Origin: Terrimesophilobacter sp964651535 | GTDB taxonomy: Bacteria; Actinomycetota; Actinomycetes; Actinomycetales; Microbacteriaceae | Direction: 5' to 3' | Assembly (NCBI GenBank): GCA_964651535.1 | Contig: CAZYYE010000002.1 | Coordinates: 310,001 to 374,000 of the forward strand | Length of the DNA stretch: 64,000 nucleotides | Shown here: positions 57,798 to 64,000 of the stretch, in pieces | Layout of the letters: each line of letters opens with the position of its first letter | Position numbering within the stretch: the stretch's first letter is position 1 | Notes under the pieces: model-generated | Database searches by the model: none | Told to the model about the DNA's origin: nothing | What the model saw: the letters and a program-made list of their open reading frames with translations, nothing else | Translations under genes and position numbers: made by a program

Positions 57798-58403
57798 GTG
57801 TTGAATCTTCGACGAGCCGTTCGGGCCACTCTCATTGTGGGTATCGTCTTCGCGACGGCTGGCGCCCTCACGGGGTGCCTGCAGCAGGGCGGCGTCCCCG
57901 AGCCGTCTCCGACGGCTTCTTCGTCGACTCCGACACCGTCCCCCACTCCCTCGGCGTCACCGTCGGCCTCGGCGAGCCCCGTCGAGCAACCGACCCCGGT
58001 TTCGATTCCGTGCGGAACGGTTGTCGACGCGCAGACGATGTACGACTTCAATCCCAACTTCGGGCTGCTGGCCTCCTTCGATCCGGCCTCGAACACGCTC
58101 GCGGCGCAGGCTGTTCAGGACAAGGGCACGGTGTGCCGCTGGATGAATCAGACCAGCCGGATCACGATTGACATCGCCATCTCCAGCCCAGGACCAACTT
58201 CGTTCGCCGCGGCGAAGGCTGCTGCCAAGTCGGGCAGCGCCGTCAATGGGATTGGCGACGCCGCCTACTTCTCAGTGTCCGGCGGCATCGGGACCCTTCA
58301 GGCATTCTCAGGCGAGTTCTGGGTGAGTGCCGCCTCTCCCGCCTTCGCCTCGTCCGATGACGCAGCGACCATCATGGCGTCGGCGGTCGCGTCGACGAAC
58401 TGA
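57798..58403 (+). CDS. Putative lipoprotein (DUF3558-like)
   Basis: 201 residues. Signal with lipobox LTGC near residue 26, a long Ser/Pro/Thr linker, then a domain with FNPNFGLLASFDPASN, GTVCRWMNQTSRITI and IGDAAYFS, as in DUF3558-type surface lipoproteins. The start is GTG at 57798 or TTG three bases later; the in-frame ATG at 57768 would place the signal too far in. Confidence 0.75.
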   Translation: MLNLRRAVRATLIVGIVFATAGALTGCLQQGGVPEPSPTASSSTPTPSPTPSASPSASASPVEQPTPVSIPCGTVVDAQTMYDFNPNFGLLASFDPASNTLAAQAVQDKGTVCRWMNQTSRITIDIAISSPGPTSFAAAKAAAKSGSAVNGIGDAAYFSVSGGIGTLQAFSGEFWVSAASPAFASSDDAATIMASAVASTN

Positions 58404-58458
58404 GCTCGCGCGCATCCGTCCTCGGGTCGCGTGCTGGTAACCTTGTCACGCACTCCTG

Positions 58459-58531
58459 GCCCCCATAGCTCAGGGGATAGAGCGTCTGCCTCCGGAGCAG
58501 AAGGCCGCAGGTTCAAATCCTGCTGGGGGCA
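58459..58531 (+). tRNA. tRNA-Arg (CCG)
   Basis: Acceptor GCCCCCA/TGGGGGC, D-arm GCTC/GAGC, anticodon loop CTCCGGA with anticodon CCG, T-arm GCAGG-TTCAAAT-CCTGC, discriminator A. CCA not encoded. Two genes downstream of argS. Confidence 0.96.
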
Positions 58532-59002
58532 CATTTGTGACGTGACACTCTATTAAGTACTTTTCCCACCTGGTTCGGTCATCGATTCTCATGGCGGACG
58601 CCCGAGGTTTGACGAATACGGTGGCACGAGGCTGCCGGCGGTGTACCCGGTGCCCCGCAATTGTTGCCGTCGACGGTTCCGAGGGGCACCCTGACCGCCC
58701 GCCAGCGGAACCACTTCCGGGCTGTCGCCTCGGGCGCCTAAGCCAGCGAAAGCGAGGTGATCCGCGACGGCCTGCGCACGCTGTTTGCACGAGATCAACT
58801 CGCATTCGCCATCTTCGAAGAGACAGTAGCGATAGTTGGCATCTTCTACGGTGGCCGCGACCACGAACGACTGCTGCGCCCGGCAATCGCGGTGGCAAGC
58901 AAACCTGTCACTGCGCGACTGCTCACACCGGCGGCACCCACAGGTTCGCTCTCTGACCCCAAACTTCAGCGAGCCCGTCGCAAAGTTCCCAAATTCGATC
59001 CC
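58532..59002. pseudogene. Decayed stretch with a ParE/RelE toxin-like remnant
   Basis: No intact gene. Within it, 58739-58860 on plus reads in one frame as SEVIRDGLRTLFARDQLAFAIF and IVGIFYGGRDHERLL, closely like the last two strands of ParE/RelE toxins; a stop codon and frame loss interrupt the upstream part, and no antitoxin is visible. ORFs on the other strand (58470-58898) look like chance. The stretch next to a tRNA may be a scar of a lost island. Confidence 0.45.
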
Positions 59003-59581
59003 TCAATGGCGCACCCGATACCGCAGGTGAAGCACCCGGTTGCCCTGAACCACGTCAGGATCCTCCAACAGGTGCTCTGCGTGGACTGACCCGAAGTAGC
59101 GTTTGCCGGACCCGAACACGACGGGCGCGACATCCATGCGCACCTCATCGATCAGACCCGCCGCAAACGCCTGACCACCGACGTCGCCGGCGGCGAACTC
59201 GACGATGCGGCCCCCGGCGAGTTTCTGCGCCTGGGCCACGGCCGCCTCAATGCTGTCGACGAAGTGAAAAGGCGCGTTCGGGTCCCAGCCTTCGGGCTTC
59301 GGTCGATGCGTCACGACGACGACGTGGTCGATCCCGCTCGGCGGCGTCCCATCCCAACCGTTCGTGATGTCGAAGACGTGGCGCCCCGCAACTGTCACAC
59401 CGATCTGGTCCCAGTAGGGCCGGATGTGGTCGTAGGAGGTCTGGGACACCTTCAGGACACCACCGTCATCCAATGGCACATCACCGCTGACCAACCACTC
59501 GAACAGCGGACCCGGATCGTCGTTGTCAGCTGCGATGAAACCATCCACTGAGACCGACGCATTCATAACGACTTTTCCCAT
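59003..59581 (-). CDS. Dihydrofolate reductase family (RibD C-terminal-like) protein
   Basis: 192 residues. MGKVVMNASVSVDGFIAADNDDPG is the family start, VAGRHVFDITNGWDG and GRIVEFAAGDVGGQAFAAGLIDEVRMDVAPVVFGSGKRYFG the NADPH-binding blocks. Substrate unknown. ATG at 59581 with AGGAACC upstream. Confidence 0.92.
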   Translation of the reverse strand: MGKVVMNASVSVDGFIAADNDDPGPLFEWLVSGDVPLDDGGVLKVSQTSYDHIRPYWDQIGVTVAGRHVFDITNGWDGTPPSGIDHVVVVTHRPKPEGWDPNAPFHFVDSIEAAVAQAQKLAGGRIVEFAAGDVGGQAFAAGLIDEVRMDVAPVVFGSGKRYFGSVHAEHLLEDPDVVQGNRVLHLRYRVRH

Positions 59582-59741
59582 TGGTTCCTCCTTTGTGGGC
59601 AGTCCACGTCTCGAGTGCCGTGAGGGGTCGCTCGAGTAAGAAATCGATCGGCCGGCAGCGGTCAGCCCGCCTGCCTGTACCGTGAACTTTCATGGTCTAA
59701 CCGCGCTGTCGGATTTCACTCTGCCACCGTATTATCGTGTC

Positions 59742-60446
59742 GTGATTGCCCTCCAAATCCATGCGGTGGTACTCGGATCCTCTGATCCCCGGCGCGCTGC
59801 CGAATTCTGGGGCGTGCTACTCAATCGCCCACCAATCCGGGAAACCTCCGGATTTTTGCTCGCGGGCACACCGCGTCAGGTGGGACTCCGATTTGTCTAT
59901 GAGGATTCTGGCGGCGGGCGCGACCTCCTTCACCTTCACCTTAATACTGACGGAACCCGCAACCAGGACGACATCGTCGCGACGTGTATTGAGCTGGGCG
60001 CTTCGCACATCGACGTCGGCCAAAAACCGGAAGAGCCCCATGTCGTTTTGGCGGACGCGGTGGGCGAAGCGTTTTGCGTGATCGAAGACTCGAACCACTA
60101 CCTTGCGGGGTGCAGTCCACTCGCGGAAGTGACCTGCGCTGGCACGCGAGCTGTTGGCAAATTTTGGAGTGAGGTACTTCAGTGGCCTCTCGTGTGGGAG
60201 GAAGGCGAGGAGACCGCTATACAGTCTCCCCTTGGTGGCACGAAGCTCGCGTGGAGCGGGCATCCCGGAGCGACTGACGCCGACAATTGTCGCCAGTTTT
60301 TCGAAGTCACGACGTCGCGGAGCCAGCTCGATCGTGAGACTTCGCGCCTGCTCGGTCTCGGGGCAACCCATCACGGCACGAGCGAGAACGGCGAAGAAAT
60401 TTTTGGTGACCCGGACGGCTCCAAATTTGTTCTTCGCACGCGCTAG
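59742..60446 (+). CDS. VOC family (glyoxalase-like) two-domain protein
   Basis: 234 residues with two beta-alpha-beta-beta-beta modules: HAVVLGSSDPRRAAEFWGVLL and later CAGTRAVGKFWSEVLQWPLVW, each ending in a GDPDGSKF or VGEAFCV strand. Typical of glyoxalase/bleomycin-resistance-like proteins. GTG at 59742 preferred; an earlier GTG at 59682 is in frame. Confidence 0.85.
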   Translation: MIALQIHAVVLGSSDPRRAAEFWGVLLNRPPIRETSGFLLAGTPRQVGLRFVYEDSGGGRDLLHLHLNTDGTRNQDDIVATCIELGASHIDVGQKPEEPHVVLADAVGEAFCVIEDSNHYLAGCSPLAEVTCAGTRAVGKFWSEVLQWPLVWEEGEETAIQSPLGGTKLAWSGHPGATDADNCRQFFEVTTSRSQLDRETSRLLGLGATHHGTSENGEEIFGDPDGSKFVLRTR

Positions 60447-60853
60447 GCCGGATCCCGTCCGCCCGAGGTGGGAGCTCGGCGGATTTTCCATCCAGGCCAC
60501 TGGGCCGCATCAATGACGCAAAATCGGTTGCCCTCTGGGTCCTGCATGATGACGTAATCCGCATCGGGCGGACGCCGATCCCAATGCACTTCGCTCGCCC
60601 CGAGAGAAGTGAGCCGTCGAACTTCGGCCGCCTGATCCTCCGCGTACAGGTCCAGATGGATGCGAGGGGGCAGGGTCAGTTCGGATGCGTGCGCATCGAG
60701 GGAGACATTGGGGCCAGTTCCACTCGGGTCGAACAACAGTGCGAAGTCATCATCAAGCGGTTCTCGTGCCGTGTAGCTGAGGGCACCGGCCCAAAAAGCA
60801 ATCTGCCGGTGAAGATCACGCACGCGAATGACAATGGATCCGACGACGAGCAT
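60443..60853 (-). CDS. VOC family (glyoxalase-like) protein
   Basis: 136 residues. SIVIRVRDLHRQIAFWAGALSY start and DYVIMQDPEGNRFCVID end show the VOC fold. Convergent with the previous VOC gene, overlapping by four bases. ATG at 60853. Confidence 0.9.
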   Translation of the reverse strand: MLVVGSIVIRVRDLHRQIAFWAGALSYTAREPLDDDFALLFDPSGTGPNVSLDAHASELTLPPRIHLDLYAEDQAAEVRRLTSLGASEVHWDRRPPDADYVIMQDPEGNRFCVIDAAQWPGWKIRRAPTSGGRDPA

Positions 60854-60907
60854 CCTTCACGGTAAATCTCGCCATACTTCTCCGCAAGCGGTACGCGTTG
60901 TGGTCGC

Positions 60908-61270
60908 CTATTTCCGGCCGGCATCAATTTCGCGCACGTGGACGCGAACCAGGTCTTCGATCAGGTGACTGGGCAATGTTTTGTCCAACGTGAATTGGAT
61001 CGCGTGCTCCGTGGTCTTGTAATCCTGGAGCTGGCCCTTCAACTCCTCAATCGCCCATGAGGACGGGTAGAAGCTCAAATGTTTCTTCGATGCGGTGAAG
61101 TACACGAGCGCCCGACTCCGGTATTTGATGGTCGGCATCCCGTAGCTCACCGTTTCCTCGGTTTCCGGCACAAGATTCTTCACAAGAGTGCGGATACGTT
61201 CGAGCTCCGCTCGGTACGCCGGGTCGAGCGCATCGAGATACTCCTCGACGCTCTTCGCCTTTTCACCCAT
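60908..61270 (-). CDS. DUF1801 / YdhG-like protein
   Basis: 120 residues. VEEYLDALDPAYRAELERIRTLV, then ETVSYGMPTIKYRSRALVYFTASKKHLSFYP and LDKTLPSHLIEDLVRVHVRE match the YdhG/DUF1801 (frataxin-fold) family, sometimes called iron chaperones. ATG at 61270. Confidence 0.92.
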   Translation of the reverse strand: MGEKAKSVEEYLDALDPAYRAELERIRTLVKNLVPETEETVSYGMPTIKYRSRALVYFTASKKHLSFYPSSWAIEELKGQLQDYKTTEHAIQFTLDKTLPSHLIEDLVRVHVREIDAGRK

Positions 61271-61279
61271 GGCACGATT

Positions 61280-61840
61280 TTAGAGCGCGGCCATGCCATT
61301 CATCGTGTTGAGCGTCCGAAAGCGCAGTGCCACGATGGAGTACAGGTAGGTGATCACCACGGCCGCCGCGACGGCGCTCATTTGGTGTTCGGGGAAGAGC
61401 CACCACGCGGCCGTGACGAGAATCGTGCGCGCAATCGCATGGATGGTCCCCATCGGGTGCTGGATGATCCACGAAAACACGATCCAGTGGAGGCCAAGCC
61501 CGATTCCGAGGGTGAGGGGGATCAGCGTCGGTGCGACGTACAACAGGGTGAGGTGCACCGCCCACAACAGATTCACCATCAGGACGCACATCCCCATGAG
61601 TTTCGCGAGCGGATTGGTCGTGTTGAAGAGCTTCTCGCGAAGCACCGCGGCAAGGAGCAAGCCGATCGGGAAGATCGCACCCGTTCCGATGATGAGAACG
61701 AAGATCGACGTACGCGGCGGCACAAACAGGGCGGCGATACCGACTACAGTCCACACGATTGCGCCGGCGACGGGGAGGGCGAGCGACCTCCCCGCTTGAG
61801 CGTCAAAGTCAGCGCGAAGCTGAGCGAGAGGATCGGTCAT
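61280..61840 (-). CDS. Integral membrane protein, unknown (DUF7010-like)
   Basis: 186 residues with about six transmembrane helices (ALPVAGAIVWTVVGIAALFV; IGLLLAAVLREKLFNTTNP; TLIPLTLGIGLGLHWIVFSW). N-terminus MTDPLAQLRADFDAQAGRSLALP is typical of a small family of unknown membrane proteins. ATG at 61840. Confidence 0.8.
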   Translation of the reverse strand: MTDPLAQLRADFDAQAGRSLALPVAGAIVWTVVGIAALFVPPRTSIFVLIIGTGAIFPIGLLLAAVLREKLFNTTNPLAKLMGMCVLMVNLLWAVHLTLLYVAPTLIPLTLGIGLGLHWIVFSWIIQHPMGTIHAIARTILVTAAWWLFPEHQMSAVAAAVVITYLYSIVALRFRTLNTMNGMAAL

Positions 61841-61988
61841 GAGAGTTGGGTCTTTCCGCGGGAAATCGAAGTGGGGGCCGGTGCGGCAAGCGCGCACCAC
61901 ATGTCTCCAGCCTATCCAGAAGCAGCTTTGGCAGCCCATCGACAGTGCGCCGCATTGGCATCAACGCTTGACTTCCCCGCGCACTTTA

Positions 61989-62014
61989 TGGTTAGTTAGT
62001 CCACTAATGAACCA
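61989..62014. promoter_or_regulatory. Candidate TetR-type operator
   Basis: A 26-base dyad: TGGTT, two bases, TTAGT, CC, ACTAA, two bases, AACCA. Ten of twelve positions per arm pair exactly. It lies 41 bases before the serine hydrolase start, in the divergent gap, so it could control either side. No TetR-type gene lies in the window. Confidence 0.5.
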
Positions 62015-62054
62015 GCCAACGTGAATTTGTCCGTGACCCCGATAGGAATCCATC

Positions 62055-63521
62055 ATGAAACGCCCTCGCAGCATTGCCCGCCTGATCGGGACGCTCGCGC
62101 TCGCGGCAGCCTCCGTCTCCGGCATTGGCGCGAGCGTCTCGGCGAGCTCCCCCGACGACTCCATCGAGGATTTCATCGACAGCGCGATGCCCGCATCCGC
62201 GGCACCGGGCGTTGCGTATGCGGTGGTTGCCGATGGCGAGATCGCTTCGGCCGGCGCACGCGGCGTGGTCAAGCTCGGGACCGATACCCCGGTGACGCCG
62301 GACACTCCCTTCGTGATCGGCTCGATCACCAAGAGCTTCACGGCGCTCGCCGTCATGCAATTGGTGGAGGCGGGAGAGGTCGAACTGAATGCCGAGATCT
62401 CTCGCTACCTGGTCGAGTTCGCCGGCAAGCCCTCCGGTGCCATCACCATCGCACAGTTGCTCAGCCACACGAGCGGCTACTCCACGGGACAAGGAAATGC
62501 CGGGCATCCGGATCCCACGAGCAAGCACGATGAGCTGGCTCGCGGTATTGACCAACTGGCTGGTGTGACACCGGCGTACCGGCCAGACGAAAAGTGGGAG
62601 TACTCGAACGCGAACTACGTGATCCTCGGACGCCTGATCGAGGTCGCGAGCGGACAGGATTACCAGACCTACGTGACAACGAACATTCTGGAACCAGTCG
62701 GCATGGTTCACAGCTTCGTCGCCGACGGCGAGATTCACGAGGACATGGCGACCGGGCACGTTCCCTGGTTCGGCACCAAGCTCCCGGTTTCCGACAACCG
62801 AACCGACCGCGCAACAGCCCCACAGGGCGGCGTGATCGCGAGCGCCAGCGACATCGCCCTCTATCTGAAAATGATGATGAACGGCGACGATGACGTGCTG
62901 AGCGCCGACGGCAAGGCGCAGATGATGCGCCCCGCCAGTGCGATCTCGCCCAACTACGGTTTCGGCTGGAATGTGGAATCCGACTCCGGTGTGGTCTGGC
63001 ACGCCGGGGTGAGCCCCGGCGTCGAGACTCTTGCGACGATGATTCCCGCCGGCAACAAGGCCGCGATCGTGCTCGTCAATGGCGGGAGCGGAATGGGCTT
63101 CGGAGTAACGGACGAGCTCCAGGTCGGCATCTCCGATCTGGCACTCGGCCTCAACAGCGACGACCCCGGCGCCAGCTGGAACATGCAGGCTCTGTTCGTC
63201 GGCCTCCTGATCCTGCCGATCTGCTACCTGTTCAGCACGGTCTGGGCGTGGTTTCGGCGCGAAAAGATTCGCGCCAAAACCAAGGCGGGTTTTCCCGGCC
63301 TGTTCAGTTTGTGGTTCCCGTTGCTGACCGCCCTCGTCGCCACGTGGATCCTGCTCGTCATGGTTCCGAGCCTGAACGGCACCCCTCTGGGATTCTGGTC
63401 CGTGTTCCAACCCGACGTCGTTCTGGCGTTCGTCACTTCCGCGGTGACCGGCGTGCTGTGGGCTGTGTACCGACTTGCGGTGGCGTATACAGGCCGATCC
63501 GGCAGCGCGGCAGCTGGCTAG
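62055..63521 (+). CDS. Serine hydrolase (class C beta-lactamase family) with C-terminal membrane helices
   Basis: 488 residues. Signal peptide to about residue 30. Catalytic SITK (SxxK) near 92-95, YSN (YxN) near 182 and HAG near 317 (KTG equivalent) are visible. After about residue 375 come three transmembrane helices, so the domain is held outside the membrane. Likely a D-amino-acid or ester hydrolase; physiological substrate unknown. ATG at 62055 with AGGAA upstream. Confidence 0.9.
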   Translation: MKRPRSIARLIGTLALAAASVSGIGASVSASSPDDSIEDFIDSAMPASAAPGVAYAVVADGEIASAGARGVVKLGTDTPVTPDTPFVIGSITKSFTALAVMQLVEAGEVELNAEISRYLVEFAGKPSGAITIAQLLSHTSGYSTGQGNAGHPDPTSKHDELARGIDQLAGVTPAYRPDEKWEYSNANYVILGRLIEVASGQDYQTYVTTNILEPVGMVHSFVADGEIHEDMATGHVPWFGTKLPVSDNRTDRATAPQGGVIASASDIALYLKMMMNGDDDVLSADGKAQMMRPASAISPNYGFGWNVESDSGVVWHAGVSPGVETLATMIPAGNKAAIVLVNGGSGMGFGVTDELQVGISDLALGLNSDDPGASWNMQALFVGLLILPICYLFSTVWAWFRREKIRAKTKAGFPGLFSLWFPLLTALVATWILLVMVPSLNGTPLGFWSVFQPDVVLAFVTSAVTGVLWAVYRLAVAYTGRSGSAAAG

Positions 63522-63528
63522 TTGCGGA

Positions 63529-64000
63529 TCACGTCAACTGAAGTGTTGTCACGCACGTCGGGTCGTCACCCGATGTCGATAGCGGTGCCGTCACCGTCAG
63601 CCCGTCGTGCTCAATCGTGATCGTCGCAGTGATGTCGCGCGGCAGCCAAAATCCCAGAAACCCATTGCTGAATGTGCGGTATGTGTCATTTACCAGCACG
63701 GCGCCATCAGCACCGGTGATGGTGACGTGAACGTCCTCATTTTGCAGCTCGCCGAGGCACGTCGTGAGACTGTGGAAGTAGCACTCGTGCGTGTTTGCCG
63801 CGTACGGGGCAAACGACACGTAGAACTCGTCGGCCGGCATCGGGAGGGACAGCTCCTGACCCCGTCCATCAGACAGGAGCAGAGCGTCTGGTCGAATGGA
63901 TGCGAACAAATCCGCTGGCCGGTCAGCGGTCGGCATGACGTCGAGACGATCAATAATCTGCTTCGCGTCAAGGCCGTTGAGATTGTGCTCGGCGAGCAAG
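63529..64000 (-). CDS. CueP-family copper-binding protein, C-terminal part
   Basis: About 157 residues visible, continuing past the window edge. DEFYVSFAPYAANTHECYFHSLTTCLGEL and the final DPTCVTTLQL carry the three conserved cysteines of CueP, the periplasmic copper-resistance protein; NGFLGFWLPRDITATI is also conserved. The Met at 63999 is internal; the true start with signal peptide should lie beyond 64000. Confidence 0.88.
   Translation of the reverse strand, partial: LLAEHNLNGLDAKQIIDRLDVMPTADRPADLFASIRPDALLLSDGRGQELSLPMPADEFYVSFAPYAANTHECYFHSLTTCLGELQNEDVHVTITGADGAVLVNDTYRTFSNGFLGFWLPRDITATITIEHDGLTVTAPLSTSGDDPTCVTTLQLT

Noticed and set aside
62004..63410. 468-residue minus-strand ORF
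   Set aside because: Antisense shadow of the serine hydrolase gene, which has all catalytic motifs.
1..64000. CRISPR arrays and insertion sequences
   Set aside because: No regularly spaced repeats and no transposase-like protein were found.

Overview
The window joins the right-hand part of a tailed-phage prophage (1 to about 24912) to ordinary chromosome (about 24950 to 64000) of a high-GC actinobacterium. A Microbacteriaceae host is the best guess. This rests on the orn - tRNA-His - clpS - DUF2017 - metallopeptidase block, the F420/LLM-type oxidoreductases, gatCAB, the frequent GTG starts and the very frequent ATGA/GTGA stop-start overlaps. The species cannot be named from the sequence alone.

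Prophage. Nearly everything reads on the minus strand, right to left. At the right edge is a short divergent immunity region: a small XRE repressor on plus (24661-24915) and a MerR/excisionase-type protein on minus (24310-24555). The early operon follows: many small unknown proteins, RusA resolvase, YqaJ exonuclease, RecT annealase, a C5-cytosine methyltransferase, HNH nucleases, a replication-initiator-like protein, an N6-adenine methyltransferase, an RHH protein and SSB. It ends at an intrinsic terminator (10646-10683). Next come a metallophosphoesterase, a tRNA gene with anticodon CAA, several small proteins, a cassette of three glycosyltransferase-like proteins plus a nucleotidyltransferase, one plus-strand membrane protein, and then HNH, small terminase, large terminase, portal, MuF-type head protein and the start of a scaffold-like protein. 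Capsid, tail, lysis and integrase genes must lie left of position 1.

The junction is the most interesting point. The repressor stop codon lies inside the anticodon loop of the 5' half of a host tRNA-Arg(UCU), so host DNA supplies the end of the repressor reading frame. This is the arrangement expected for integration-dependent immunity. A second notable item is an 85-nt promoter-hairpin-SD leader placed identically in front of two different HNH genes, with one compensatory base-pair change.

Chromosome. Regions in order: two small surface or unknown proteins; orn, tRNA-His, clpS, DUF2017 and a zincin; a lipoprotein and a P-loop kinase-like protein; a TPP-riboswitch-controlled thiamine-precursor ECF transporter (ykoEDC type); F420/flavin oxidoreductases, DinB, a glycosyltransferase and an M23 peptidase with a structured leader; redox and dehydrogenase genes; a DHA2-type drug exporter; a D-amino-acid metabolising enzyme and a PLP decarboxylase; a NYN-LOTUS RNA-binding protein; a second MFS carrier; gatCAB, ligA and argS; tRNA-Arg(CCG) followed by a decayed stretch with a ParE-toxin-like remnant; small VOC, DHFR-like and DUF genes; a class C beta-lactamase-type serine hydrolase; and a partial CueP copper protein.
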